Positions 17,367-26,323 of a DNA stretch of 58,283 nucleotides are shown in pieces. The translations under genes and the position numbers were made by a program. The DNA is from Alphaproteobacteria bacterium (GTDB lineage Bacteria; Pseudomonadota; Alphaproteobacteria; SMXS01), in assembly GCA_028284945.1 (NCBI GenBank), contig JANQQJ010000002.1, positions 1-58,283 of the forward strand. The letters are read 5' to 3'. The notes beneath the pieces are model-generated. The model did not search any database. It had not been told where the DNA came from and worked only from the letters and a program-made list of their open reading frames with translations. How positions within the stretch are numbered: the stretch's first letter is position 1; every line of letters starts with the position of its first letter.

Positions 17367-18161
17367 ATGACCGATATCCTGCTGACCGAAATTGACGCGC
17401 GCGGTGTCGCGACGATCACCCTGAACCGGCCTGACGTCCATAATGCGTTTAATGACGCATTGATTGCCGCGCTGCACGGTGCGATCGACGCGCTCGGCTC
17501 GGACCCCGCCGTCCGTGTTGTCCTTCTGACCGGTGCGGGTAAGAGCTTTTCAGCCGGCGCTGATCTGGAGTGGATGCGCAAGGCCGCCGGGTACAGCGAA
17601 ACGGAGAACCGCGCCGATGCGATCCGGCTGTCCGAGATGCTGCATGCGCTTGACACCTGTTCGAAGCCGACGGTCGCGCTGGTCAATGGCGCTGCGCTGG
17701 CCGGCGGCGCGGGATTGGTATCCTGCTGTGATTTCGCGATCGGTGTCAGCACAGCAAAATTCGGATTCACCGAGGTGCGGCTGGGCCTGACCCCGGCCAC
17801 CATCTCGCCCTATGTGGTGGGCGCCATCGGGGCGCGCAATGCGAGGCGGCTGTTCTTGACTGCTGAGCGCTTCGACGCGGCCACCGCGCTCGACATCGGC
17901 TTGCTAAGCGAGGTCGTTGATGATGCAGACGCATTGGCAAGGTCAGCCGAGACGCTGGTCAACGACTTACTGTTGGGCGCGCCCGGTGCCCATGGCGCCA
18001 CCAAGGACCTGTTGGCCGCTGTCGCTGATCAGCCAATGAGCAAAGCGCTGCGCGAGGATACCGCCCGGCGGATTGCCGAACGGCGCGCAACCGATGAAGG
18101 CAAGGAGGGCATCGCCTCCTTCTTTGACCGGCGCAAGCCGCGATGGGCGGGGAGCGACTGA
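17367..18161 (+). CDS. liuC: Enoyl-CoA hydratase/isomerase family, probable methylglutaconyl-CoA hydratase
   Basis: 264 residues; the ATG two bases after the carboxyltransferase stop is used, although the frame is open further upstream. Crotonase fold: ITLNRPDVHNAFND, SFSAGADLEWM (oxyanion-hole region), LVNGAALAGGAGLVSCCDF, FGFTEVRLGLTPATISPYV with the catalytic Glu region, and a C-terminal EGIASFFDRRKPRW trimer-forming helix. In a gene set with both MCC subunits the expected reaction is hydration of 3-methylglutaconyl-CoA to HMG-CoA. It abuts the next gene with no gap. The isovaleryl-CoA dehydrogenase and HMG-CoA lyase genes that often accompany this set are not in the window. Confidence 0.88.
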   Translation: MTDILLTEIDARGVATITLNRPDVHNAFNDALIAALHGAIDALGSDPAVRVVLLTGAGKSFSAGADLEWMRKAAGYSETENRADAIRLSEMLHALDTCSKPTVALVNGAALAGGAGLVSCCDFAIGVSTAKFGFTEVRLGLTPATISPYVVGAIGARNARRLFLTAERFDAATALDIGLLSEVVDDADALARSAETLVNDLLLGAPGAHGATKDLLAAVADQPMSKALREDTARRIAERRATDEGKEGIASFFDRRKPRWAGSD

Positions 18162-20162
18162 ATGTTTAACTCTGTCCTCGTCGCCAATCGCGGTGAGATC
18201 GCCCTGCGCATTATGCGCACCGCCAAACGCATGGGCCTGCGCACCATTGCTATCTACTCCGACGCTGATGCCGACGCGCCGCATGTGCGTTTCGCCGACG
18301 AGGCCCATCTGATCGGCCCCGCCCCGGCCAATGAAAGCTATCTGGTGATCGACCGGATCATCGAAACCGCCCAGGCCGCAAGGGCAGAGGCGATCCATCC
18401 CGGCTATGGCTTTCTATCGGAAAACGCCGACTTTGCCGAGGCCTGTGCCGAAGCCGACCTCATATTCGTCGGCCCGCCCGCCAGCGCGATCCAGCAAATG
18501 GGTAACAAGAGCGCCGCCAAGGCCCTGATGGAGGCTGCCGGTGTGCCGGTCGTGCCCGGCTATCACGGGGATGCGCAGGATGACGAAACGCTGGAAACGG
18601 CTGCAAAAGACGTTGGCTACCCCGTTCTGATTAAAGCTGCCGCCGGAGGCGGCGGCAAAGGCATGCGCCGGGTCGATGACCCGGACCGTTTTTCCAAAGA
18701 GTTGAAAGCCGCGCGCCGCGAAGCCATGAGCAGCTTTGCCGACGATACCATGCTGGTGGAACGGTTCGTGTCCAAGCCGCGCCATATCGAGGTTCAGGTC
18801 TTCGCCGACGGCCATGGCAATGCGGTTCACCTGTTCGAACGGGAATGTTCGATCCAGCGGCGGCACCAGAAGGTGATCGAAGAAGCGCCCGCGCCCGGCA
18901 TGACAGACGGTCTGCGCCAGAAGATGGGCGATGCGGCTATCGCCGCAGCCCGGGCTATCGATTATCGCGGCGCAGGCACGGTGGAGTTCATTGTCGACGG
19001 CACCAAGGGCCTGGGTGATGCCGACTTCTTCTTCATGGAGATGAATACGCGGCTGCAGGTCGAGCACCCGGTGACCGAGATGATCACCGGCACCGACCTT
19101 GTCGAGTGGCAATTTCGTGTGGCCGCGGGCGAACCGTTGCCGCTTGCGCAAGACGAGATCAGCATCAACGGCCACGCCATCGAGGCCCGGCTTTATGCCG
19201 AAAACCCGGCGAAGAAGTTCTTTCCCCAGACCGGCACGCTGACGCGGCTGCGCTTCCCGGAGGAAAGCCCGCATCTGCGCATTGACTCCGGCGTACGCGA
19301 AGGCCAGGAGATCAGCATCTTCTATGACCCAATGATCGCCAAGGTCGCGAGTTGGGACGAGACGCGCGACGGTGCGGCAAGCCGCCTGGAAAGCGCTCTG
19401 CGCGAAACCCGCCTCGCCGGCGTGACGACCAATCTGGCCTTCCTGGCCGCCATTGCCGACCATGACGCCTTCCGGTCCGGCGACCTGGATACAGCCTTCA
19501 TCGAAACATATGCCGCTGACCTGATTCCGGAGGCGGCCCCCGCTGACACTGACCTGCTGGCCATTGCCGCCCTCTACGACCTTCAAGAGCGGAGCAAACA
19601 GGCGTCTTCACCAGCTGATCCACACTCCCCCTGGAACGGGAAAAGCGCGTGGCGGATGAACCTTCCCCCTCTCGAAACAATCACATTTGTTGATGGGAAC
19701 ACCGATCGCGCGGTCATTGTTCGCCATCAATCCACTGGCCTCGTGCTGGAAATCGATGGCGGACAAATTGAGGCCGCGTGCAGCGAAGAGGCCAATGGCG
19801 ACCTCGCCGTGTCCCTGGACGGCAAGCGCAGCACAGTCCACGTGGTTGCCGAGGGCGACACGCTCACCATTCTTCGCCACGGCCATGTCCACCAGCTCAG
19901 TCGGTTAGACCCGTCCGCAGCGGCAACCGGCTCCAGTCAGGCTGCCGGGGACATCAGAGCCCCATTGCCGGGCAAAATAACGCAGGTGCTGGCAAGCGCC
20001 GGAGACACGGTTAAGACCGGTGCGCCCTTGATCGTGCTGGAGGCCATGAAAATGGAGCACACATTGACGGCGCCGGGCGACGGCACAATCGATAGCATTT
20101 CTGTAATCGAGGGAGATCAGGTTGGCGACGGCACGATCCTTATCCGCTTTGCCACGACCTGA
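18162..20162 (+). CDS. mccA: Methylcrotonoyl-CoA carboxylase, biotin (alpha) subunit
   Basis: 666 residues. Biotin carboxylase N domain (VLVANRGEIALRIMRTAKRMG), ATP-grasp domain with glycine-rich loop AAAGGGGKGM and the FERECSIQRRHQK and MEMNTRLQVEHPVTE signatures, then a biotin carboxylase C domain. A linker of about 100 residues leads to the biotinyl domain with EAMKMEH; Lys630 is the biotinylation site. The ATG directly follows the TGA of the hydratase gene. With the beta subunit at 15757-17364 it forms the carboxylase that makes methylglutaconyl-CoA. The domain order and length match MCC alpha better than acetyl-CoA carboxylase AccC. Confidence 0.93.
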   Translation: MFNSVLVANRGEIALRIMRTAKRMGLRTIAIYSDADADAPHVRFADEAHLIGPAPANESYLVIDRIIETAQAARAEAIHPGYGFLSENADFAEACAEADLIFVGPPASAIQQMGNKSAAKALMEAAGVPVVPGYHGDAQDDETLETAAKDVGYPVLIKAAAGGGGKGMRRVDDPDRFSKELKAARREAMSSFADDTMLVERFVSKPRHIEVQVFADGHGNAVHLFERECSIQRRHQKVIEEAPAPGMTDGLRQKMGDAAIAAARAIDYRGAGTVEFIVDGTKGLGDADFFFMEMNTRLQVEHPVTEMITGTDLVEWQFRVAAGEPLPLAQDEISINGHAIEARLYAENPAKKFFPQTGTLTRLRFPEESPHLRIDSGVREGQEISIFYDPMIAKVASWDETRDGAASRLESALRETRLAGVTTNLAFLAAIADHDAFRSGDLDTAFIETYAADLIPEAAPADTDLLAIAALYDLQERSKQASSPADPHSPWNGKSAWRMNLPPLETITFVDGNTDRAVIVRHQSTGLVLEIDGGQIEAACSEEANGDLAVSLDGKRSTVHVVAEGDTLTILRHGHVHQLSRLDPSAAATGSSQAAGDIRAPLPGKITQVLASAGDTVKTGAPLIVLEAMKMEHTLTAPGDGTIDSISVIEGDQVGDGTILIRFATT

Positions 20163-20164
20163 TC

Positions 20165-21340
20165 ATGACCCAAGAGAAGAACGCCGCCCTTGGAACCTTC
20201 CTGATCTTTCTGCGCCTGGGGCTGACCAGCTTTGGCGGGCCGGTGGCGCATATCGGATATTTTCGCGAAGCCTTTGTCGCGCGGCACAAATGGCTGAGCG
20301 AAGCAGCCTATGCAGAATTGGTCGCAATCTGTCAGTTCCTGCCCGGCCCGGCCAGCAGCCAAGTCGGCTTTGCCATAGGGCTGGGGCGCGCTGGTTTTGC
20401 GGGTGCGTTTGCAGCGTGGCTCGGCTTCACGATGCCATCCGCCTTAATCATGGCCAGTCTTGCACTGGGTGTCATGGGGGCCGGTGACAGTATCCCGCCG
20501 GGCGTTCTTCAAGGGTTGAAGATCGCAGCGCTGGCCGTCGTCGCCCAGGCTGCCTGGAGCATGGGCCGCACCCTGACCCCGGACGTAACGCGTGCCACGC
20601 TCGCGATCATCGCCGCGGCAGTCATGCTGGTGTTTCCAGGGGTATGGACGGGCGTTTTGGTGATCGCCATAGGCGCCGTTGCCGGACAATTCCTCAAACA
20701 CTCGGCTTCCGGCTCTGTCCAAGATGGACTGAACATCAAGGTCTCCAAGGCCATCGCAGTTGTTTGCCTGGCGGTATTCGCCGTCCTGTTGCTGGGCCTT
20801 CCGTTGGCCGCAGCACAATTCGGTGGCATGACCGCCTTGTTCGATATCTTTTATCGCGCAGGCGCGCTGGTATTCGGCGGCGGTCACGTCGTCCTGCCGC
20901 TGCTGGAGGCGGGAATGGTGCCGGATCATATTGATCGCGAGACTTTCCTCGCTGGCTATGGCGCCGCCCAGGCGATCCCAGGCCCGCTATTTACCTTTTC
21001 GGCCTATCTGGGGGCCGCGGCAGATGGCCTTGCTGCGGCGCTGGTCTGCCTGGTCGCCGTGTTTCTTGGATCCTTCCTTCTTCTGGTCGGCGTGCTGCCG
21101 TTCTGGACTCAGTTACGGGCCAACAAACGCGCAACCACGGCCCTGGCCGGCATTAACGCAGCCGTGGTCGGCCTGATTTTAGCCGCGCTCTATGACCCGG
21201 TCTTTCTGAGTGCCGTCGCCGGGCCCTGGGATCTGGCACTGGGCCTTGCCGGGTTTGCCGCATTGGTATTTTGGAACCAACCGTCCTGGATGATCGTTAT
21301 TGTCTGCGCGGGGCTTGGCTTCCTGCTGCCAACAGCCTAG
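20165..21340 (+). CDS. chrA: Chromate transporter family protein (ChrA, two-domain)
   Basis: 391 residues, almost entirely hydrophobic, with two homologous CHR halves. The first half has LRLGLTSFGGPVAHIGYFREAF and CQFLPGPASSQVG. The second repeats the theme as RAGALVFGGGHVVLPLLE and AQAIPGPLFTFSAYLG. Full-length members are inner-membrane proton-linked efflux pumps for chromate, and many close homologues have no proven substrate. It starts two bases after the biotin carboxylase stop, so it may be co-transcribed by read-through, but a role in leucine breakdown is unlikely. No chrB regulator is present. Confidence 0.9.
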   Translation: MTQEKNAALGTFLIFLRLGLTSFGGPVAHIGYFREAFVARHKWLSEAAYAELVAICQFLPGPASSQVGFAIGLGRAGFAGAFAAWLGFTMPSALIMASLALGVMGAGDSIPPGVLQGLKIAALAVVAQAAWSMGRTLTPDVTRATLAIIAAAVMLVFPGVWTGVLVIAIGAVAGQFLKHSASGSVQDGLNIKVSKAIAVVCLAVFAVLLLGLPLAAAQFGGMTALFDIFYRAGALVFGGGHVVLPLLEAGMVPDHIDRETFLAGYGAAQAIPGPLFTFSAYLGAAADGLAAALVCLVAVFLGSFLLLVGVLPFWTQLRANKRATTALAGINAAVVGLILAALYDPVFLSAVAGPWDLALGLAGFAALVFWNQPSWMIVIVCAGLGFLLPTA

Positions 21341-21371
21341 ATGATGTTTCTGAACCGTCACGAGATGTCCC

Positions 21372-22766
21372 ATGCCCGCAGCCATCATCGATCAATCTGA
21401 TAGCGCCATTCCAATTCTGCCTTTGGCAGGGACCGCACTTTCTGAATGGGCTGATGCGCAGCCCGCCCGCGTGCGCAACTGGATTAAGGCCCAGGGGTTC
21501 AAAGCGGCCGCCGGGTCGATCCTGGTTGTTCCCGCCGATGACGGTCAGGCCGAGCGGGTGCTATTCGGCGTCGGCGACGAAAACCTGGATGCACCATCCC
21601 CATCGCTGTTTCGCGGCCTTCCTGTATCCCTGGATGATGCCATCTATGCATTTGAAGGCAGCCCGACCGAAGGCGCAGCGACAGCTGCTGCACTGGGATG
21701 GTCACTGGGCGCCTATCAGTTTGACCGCTACCAGAACACCAATGGTGACCGCAAAAAGCCAGCCACCTTGGTGGTGCCGGACAATGCGGATGCGGCTTAT
21801 GTCGCCGCTGCCGCCGATGGCGCGGCACTCACCCAGGACCTGATCAATACGCCCGCCAATGATATGGGCCCGGCCGAACTGGCGGACGCGGCGGTCACGC
21901 TTGCCGGACAATTTGGTGCCGAGGCCAGCGTTATCGTCGGCGAGGGCCTGTTGGAGAACAATTTTCCAGCAGTGTACGAGGTCGGCAAGGGCAGCGACCG
22001 CGCACCCCGGCTGGTCGACTTTTCATGGGGCGATGAGAACGCACCCAAGGTCACCCTGGTCGGTAAAGGCGTGGTGTTCGACACCGGCGGCTATGACCTG
22101 AAACCCTCGCAATATATGGCGCTGATGAAGAAGGATATGGGCGGCGCCGCTCACGTTCTGGGGCTGGCCCATATGATCATGGCGATCGACTTACCCATAC
22201 GGCTACGGGTGCTGATCCCGGCGGTGGAAAACAGCGTTTCCGGCAAAGCGTTCCGGCCCAGCGATGTGATTGCCAGCCGCAAAGGCCTCTCCATCGAAAT
22301 AGGCAATACCGATGCTGAGGGCCGGTTGGTGCTGGCCGATGCGCTGGCGCTCGCCTGTGAGGAAAGCCCGGACTTGATCGTCGATTTAGCAACCTTGACC
22401 GGGGCGGCCCGTTCGGCCCTTGGCCCAGAGGTGCCACCCTTCTTTACCGACAGTGACTCATTGGCGGCCACGCTGGAGGACGCAGCACAAAAGACCCACG
22501 ACCCACTGTGGCGCATGCCGCTTTGGGCACCTTACGCCGACAAGCTGAAAAGCAAGATCGCTGATCTGCGCAACGATGGCGGCCCGTTTGCAGGGGCCAT
22601 CACCGCAGCGCTCTTCCTGAAACGTTTTGTTGCGACACCGGACAAGTGGATTCACCTCGACATTTACGCCTGGAACCCTGATTCTAAACCCGGTCGCCCT
22701 GTCGGCGCAGAGGCGATGAGCATTCGCGCGATTTTCGACCTGATTGAACGAAGTTTCTGCAAATAA
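21372..22766 (+). CDS. M17-family leucyl aminopeptidase
   Basis: 464 residues, cytoplasmic. The C-terminal peptidase M17 domain is intact. GKGVVFDTGGYDLKPSQYM gives the first catalytic Lys and metal ligands, MKKDMGGAAHVLG follows, and NTDAEGRLVLADAL is the family signature with the catalytic Arg and metal-binding D and E. LIVDLATLTGAARSALG and HLDIYAWN complete the site. It releases N-terminal residues from peptides using two metal ions and would act on peptides imported by a system such as the Yej importer encoded downstream. The N-terminal domain is shorter and more divergent than in E. coli PepA, so I leave the symbol blank. Confidence 0.93.
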   Translation: MPAAIIDQSDSAIPILPLAGTALSEWADAQPARVRNWIKAQGFKAAAGSILVVPADDGQAERVLFGVGDENLDAPSPSLFRGLPVSLDDAIYAFEGSPTEGAATAAALGWSLGAYQFDRYQNTNGDRKKPATLVVPDNADAAYVAAAADGAALTQDLINTPANDMGPAELADAAVTLAGQFGAEASVIVGEGLLENNFPAVYEVGKGSDRAPRLVDFSWGDENAPKVTLVGKGVVFDTGGYDLKPSQYMALMKKDMGGAAHVLGLAHMIMAIDLPIRLRVLIPAVENSVSGKAFRPSDVIASRKGLSIEIGNTDAEGRLVLADALALACEESPDLIVDLATLTGAARSALGPEVPPFFTDSDSLAATLEDAAQKTHDPLWRMPLWAPYADKLKSKIADLRNDGGPFAGAITAALFLKRFVATPDKWIHLDIYAWNPDSKPGRPVGAEAMSIRAIFDLIERSFCK

Positions 22767-22814
22767 CGCACCCGTAACGGTTGCCTCCTATTTCCCGCTA
22801 ACCATATAAAAGTT

Positions 22815-23159
22815 ATGAGCATTTCATTAACCAACCCGCAGGCTCTTAATCTCTGGCTCGCTGCAACCACCGCCCAGGTGCGTAGTGACGGTCCCGACCT
22901 GACCGCCCGGCAGATGGCGCTGATGCTGACAGTCTATTTGACACCCGCGCCGCATACGGTGCGCGGCCTGGCCGCCGAACTGGACGTGACCAAACCGGTC
23001 ATTACGCGGGCGCTCGACTCGCTCGGTCAAGCAGGACTGTTAAAGCGCCGCCGCGATGAGCTGGACCGGCGCAACGTCCTCGTCGAACGCACCACACGCG
23101 GCACGGCCTTTTTGACCGAACTCTCCAATACCATCGTTGAAGCCGGGCGCTCAGCGTGA
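22815..23159 (+). CDS. Small MarR-family transcriptional regulator
   Basis: 114 residues, short for a MarR protein. The winged helix is clear: LTARQMALMLTVYLTP, then TVRGLAAELDVTKPVITRALDSLGQAGLLKRRRDELDRRNVLVERTTRG, which is helix-turn-helix plus wing with the R/D-rich tip. The usual N- and C-terminal dimerisation helices are shortened. The stop codon overlaps the start of the NlpC/P60 gene by four bases (GTGA), so the pair is coupled and the regulator may control that gene. The ligand is unknown. Confidence 0.88.
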   Translation: MSISLTNPQALNLWLAATTAQVRSDGPDLTARQMALMLTVYLTPAPHTVRGLAAELDVTKPVITRALDSLGQAGLLKRRRDELDRRNVLVERTTRGTAFLTELSNTIVEAGRSA

Positions 23160-24001
23160 GCGCCGATCCGCGGTTGACGCCTGCCCGGGCCGATCTCGCG
23201 GCGGACTTCCTGCGCTCGGTCGTTGAGGCAGAAGCCTACGCCAAGGGCACGATCAAACAAGTTTCAGCAGCAGCAGCGGCCGTGCACGCCGCGCCCGATC
23301 GGGACTCGCAAATGGTCACCCAGGCGCTCATGGGCGAACGGGTCACCATCTATGAAGACAAGGATGGCTGGGCCTGGGGCCAGTTGGGCGGTGACGATTA
23401 TGTTGGCTACCTGCCCTCGGATACCTTGGACGATGTTGGTCCCTCACCAACTCATAAGGTCGGCGTATTACGCACCTTTCTTTATACAGAACCGGATCTG
23501 AAATCCCGCGTGCAGGGGGCCGTTAGTCTGGGAGCCGTGGTTTCCGCCACCGGTACGCAAGCCGAATTCACGAGCATCGCCGGCAGCGGCTGGGCCTTCA
23601 CGGATCACTTGCTGCCGATCGACTATGCCGAGCCGGATTATCTGACCACGGGGGTCCGGTTCATCGGCACGCCTTATCTGTGGGGCGGCAAAACCAGTCT
23701 CGGGCTGGATTGTTCGGGCCTGGTGCAAGTCGCGCTTCAGTTCGCCGGGATCGATTGTCCGCGTGACAGCGACATGCAGGCCACCGCCCTGGGCGAAGAG
23801 GTTGAACAGAATCCATCGGCTGTGCAGCGCGGTGACCTGGTGTTCTTCCCCGGCCATGTCGGGATGATGCTGGACGAGCAAACCATCCTCCACGCCAACG
23901 CCTGGGACATGATGGTGTCGCCACACCCGCTGCGATACGTGATCGCCGAAATCGCCAAGAAGGAAAAGCAGCCGATTAGTGCAATCAAGCGGCTCGTCTA
24001 A
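23156..24001 (+). CDS. NlpC/P60 family cell-wall peptidase with bacterial SH3 domains
   Basis: 281 residues. The N-terminal part has two SH3-like modules (VSAAAAAVHAAPDRDSQMVTQ with GWAWGQLGGDDYVGYLP, then VGVLRTFLYTEPDLKS with GWAFTDHL). The C-terminal NlpC/P60 cysteine peptidase has Cys186 (GLDCSGLVQ), His234 (FPGHVGMML) and His246 (LHANAW) as the catalytic triad. Such enzymes cut gamma-D-Glu/diaminopimelate bonds in peptidoglycan peptides. No signal peptide is evident from the GTG start, so it may act on imported or recycled muropeptides in the cytoplasm. It overlaps the MarR gene upstream. Its stop overlaps by four bases with that of the convergent gene. Confidence 0.9.
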   Translation: MSADPRLTPARADLAADFLRSVVEAEAYAKGTIKQVSAAAAAVHAAPDRDSQMVTQALMGERVTIYEDKDGWAWGQLGGDDYVGYLPSDTLDDVGPSPTHKVGVLRTFLYTEPDLKSRVQGAVSLGAVVSATGTQAEFTSIAGSGWAFTDHLLPIDYAEPDYLTTGVRFIGTPYLWGGKTSLGLDCSGLVQVALQFAGIDCPRDSDMQATALGEEVEQNPSAVQRGDLVFFPGHVGMMLDEQTILHANAWDMMVSPHPLRYVIAEIAKKEKQPISAIKRLV

Positions 24002-24438
24002 CCCAGGAATCTGGGGTCGTTTTTGCTGATCGCAATAATGTCGTCGTTTAAGGAGCTAAGAAAAATCTTAGCGTCGTCGGATGTGACGCAGACAAGATAA
24101 TACTCGCTCTCTAGCTGTTCCGCCGCAACGACCTTACCGGTCAATTCCCGCCACATGGGCGACTCGGTCATATCGACAGACAGAAATGGCGGATCGGTCC
24201 ACTGGCTCTCGGCTGCAATGGATAATACGAAATAGTCGTCGTGCCCGCTGTACGAAGCGTCCGTGTTTCCAGCCCACGAAACAAACACTCGTCGGCCTCC
24301 TTCGAACTCCAAGACAACTTCGCGGTCGAGTTGATGCAACTCAGACTCGTCGTTTGCCCAATCCACGTGGCTTTCGTTCTCAAACAACGAGTACGAGACC
24401 GCGCGCAAGACACCAGGTGCCAGTGGCTTTAGATCCAT
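23998..24438 (-). CDS. Hypothetical protein
   Basis: 146 residues from the ATG that overlaps the stop of the upstream small membrane-protein gene (ATGGATCTAA). The chain is acidic and soluble, with no signal peptide: FENESHVDWANDESELHQLD, VVLEFEGGRRVFVSWAGN, DDYFVLSIAAESQW, then an alternating strand/helix end with KIFLSSLNDDIIAISKND. I do not recognise a family. The overlap with the membrane-protein gene suggests co-translation. The genes upstream and downstream give no hint of function. The stop shares four bases with the convergent NlpC/P60 gene. Confidence 0.7.
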   Translation of the reverse strand: MDLKPLAPGVLRAVSYSLFENESHVDWANDESELHQLDREVVLEFEGGRRVFVSWAGNTDASYSGHDDYFVLSIAAESQWTDPPFLSVDMTESPMWRELTGKVVAAEQLESEYYLVCVTSDDAKIFLSSLNDDIIAISKNDPRFLG

Positions 24439-24608
24439 CGCAGAAAGCCCCAATAGGCCGGCCAGAGCAGGGCCGTCGCGATCGATGCCGGCACCTGGGT
24501 GATCCAGTTGCCATGGCTGTAGACGAAGCCGTCAAAGAACAGCAGATAGACAAGCGTAATCAGGGCACCTGTCCAATAAAGCCGCTTGATCAACTGCCAG
24601 TTCGTCAT
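24429..24608 (-). CDS. Small membrane protein
   Basis: About 59 residues with two hydrophobic segments (TGALITLVYLLFFDGFVY and SIATALLWPAYWGFL) joined by a short polar turn. It is likely an inner-membrane hairpin. Three start codons lie in a row; the last ATG has the best spacing from AGGG. The stop overlaps the start of the next gene by ten bases. No family recognised. Confidence 0.6.
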   Translation of the reverse strand: MTNWQLIKRLYWTGALITLVYLLFFDGFVYSHGNWITQVPASIATALLWPAYWGFLRWI

Positions 24609-24621
24609 CATCACACCCTAC

Positions 24622-24690
24622 CGTCATTCCCGCGACCCAGCTACGCCGGAGCGAAGCTCAAGCTTCGCCGAGGCGAGAAGCGGGAATCCA
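24622..24690. repeat. Intergenic palindromic repeat, ATTCCCGC type
   Basis: The outer arms CATTCCCGC and GCGGGAAT are inverted copies. Inside is a second hairpin, GCGAAGCT / AGCTTCGC, with a 2-base loop. This nested palindrome looks like the dispersed intergenic elements common in alphaproteobacterial chromosomes. It lies between the Yej ATPase stop and the small membrane-protein gene. Confidence 0.6.
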
Positions 24691-24700
24691 GATCAACATC

Positions 24701-26323
24701 TCAGCTGCTCACCGCATCCACATGGGCGACTTCGAGCTCGAACGCGGCCGCCATCAGGGCCTTGGTATAGTCGGTTTGCGGGTCATCAAAAATCTGCGCG
24801 GATGGGCCGTGTTCCACGACCTTGCCGTCTTTCAAGACGAGCACATCATGGGCGAGCGCGCGCACCACCCGCAGGTCGTGGCTGATGAACATATAGGCCA
24901 GATTATACTTGGCCTGCAGGTCACGCAGCAGGTCGACGATCTGCGCCTGGACCGAGACATCGAGCGCCGAGGTCGGCTCATCGAGCACAACAAACCGGGG
25001 CTTCAGCACCAGGGCACGGGCAATGGAAATGCGCTGCCGCTGGCCGCCCGAGAATTCATGCGGATAGCGATGACGGGTTTCCGGGTCCAGGCCAACCTCT
25101 TCTAATGCCTCGCAGACCCGGGCGTCTCGATCCTCTTCAGAAAGCTGCCTTTCATGAACCAGCAATCCTTCTTCAACGATCTGGCCGACCGACAGACGTG
25201 GGCTGAGCGATCCAAACGGGTCCTGGAAGACGATCTGCAGCTCACGGCGCAACGGGCGCATCTGATCGAAAGAGCGTTCGGACAGGTCGTCCCCACCAAA
25301 CTGAATCCGTCCCTGGCTGGAAATCAGCCGCAGGATGGAAAGTCCAATAGTGGTTTTGCCCGATCCGGATTCCCCCACAACGCCGAGCGTATGGCCTGGC
25401 TTGAGGGCGAACGAGACCTCATCCACCGCCCGCACATAGTCGACGGTGCGCCGAAAGAAGCCCTTGGTGATTGGGAAATGGACTTTAAGATCCTCAACTT
25501 CAATCAGGGTTTCTGTAGCCTCGGGCGGCTGCGGGGCCTGGCCGCTGGGCGCGGCACCCAGCAACCGCTGTGTATAGGGATGCTGCGGGTTGGCGAAGAC
25601 CTCCTTGGCGGCCCCGGTCTCCACAATATCGCCCTGGGTCATCACGCACACCCGGTCAGCAAATTTTTCCACAATCGTCAGGTCATGGGTGATCAGCAGG
25701 ATCGCCATGCCCAAGCGCTGCTGCAGATCGCGCAGCAAGCGCAAAATCTGCGCCTGGATCGTGACGTCGAGCGCCGTGGTCGGTTCGTCCGCCACCAGAA
25801 TGTCGGGCTCGTTGGCAAGCGCCATGGCGATCATCACGCGCTGACGCTGCCCGCCGGACAGCTCATGCGGATAGGCTTTCAGCCGCGCCGTGACATTGCC
25901 CAGCCCGACCAGATTAAGCAGTTCGATAACCCGCTCAAGCGCCGCATCGCCGGTCAGGCCCTTATGAACTTCGAGGATTTCGCCGATCTGTTTTTCAACC
26001 GTGTGCAGCGGGTTGAGCGAAGTCAGCGGCTCCTGAAAGATCATCGAAATCCGGTTGCCGCGAATGCCGCGCATGGTCTCTTCACCGGCGCCGATCAGCT
26101 CTGTGCCTTCAAAACGGACAGAGCCTTTTGGATGAAAGGCCGTTGGGTAAGGCAGCAGCTGCATCACCGACAGCGCACTGACCGACTTGCCCGATCCGGA
26201 CTCGCCCACCAGCGCCAAGGTCTCGCCCTTGTCGAGTGTAAAGCTGGAACCTTTCACTGCCTCAACTACGCCGTTTTCGGTGCGGAAGTGGGTTGCTAAA
26301 TCTTTGACCTCCAGCAGGCTCAT
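24701..26323 (-). CDS. yejF: Peptide ABC transporter, dual ATP-binding protein
   Basis: 540 residues with two complete ABC ATPase domains in one chain, as in YejF. Each has a Walker A (GESGSGKS and GESGSGKT), a signature motif (LSGGQRQR and FSGGQRQR) and a Walker B ([12 protein letters not shown] and [12 protein letters not shown]). The oligopeptide-type C-terminal regions follow each domain ([13 protein letters not shown] and [13 protein letters not shown]). It powers import by the YejB and YejE permeases. The start overlaps the yejE stop by four bases. In enterobacteria YejABEF takes up microcin C-like and antimicrobial peptides; the natural cargo here is probably peptides in general. Confidence 0.95.
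   Translation of the reverse strand: MSLLEVKDLATHFRTENGVVEAVKGSSFTLDKGETLALVGESGSGKSVSALSVMQLLPYPTAFHPKGSVRFEGTELIGAGEETMRGIRGNRISMIFQEPLTSLNPLHTVEKQIGEILEVHKGLTGDAALERVIELLNLVGLGNVTARLKAYPHELSGGQRQRVMIAMALANEPDILVADEPTTALDVTIQAQILRLLRDLQQRLGMAILLITHDLTIVEKFADRVCVMTQGDIVETGAAKEVFANPQHPYTQRLLGAAPSGQAPQPPEATETLIEVEDLKVHFPITKGFFRRTVDYVRAVDEVSFALKPGHTLGVVGESGSGKTTIGLSILRLISSQGRIQFGGDDLSERSFDQMRPLRRELQIVFQDPFGSLSPRLSVGQIVEEGLLVHERQLSEEDRDARVCEALEEVGLDPETRHRYPHEFSGGQRQRISIARALVLKPRFVVLDEPTSALDVSVQAQIVDLLRDLQAKYNLAYMFISHDLRVVRALAHDVLVLKDGKVVEHGPSAQIFDDPQTDYTKALMAAAFELEVAHVDAVSS

Noticed and set aside
18414-19586. A 390-codon minus-strand frame opposite mccA
   Set aside because: Shadow of the biotin carboxylase gene, no domain seen.
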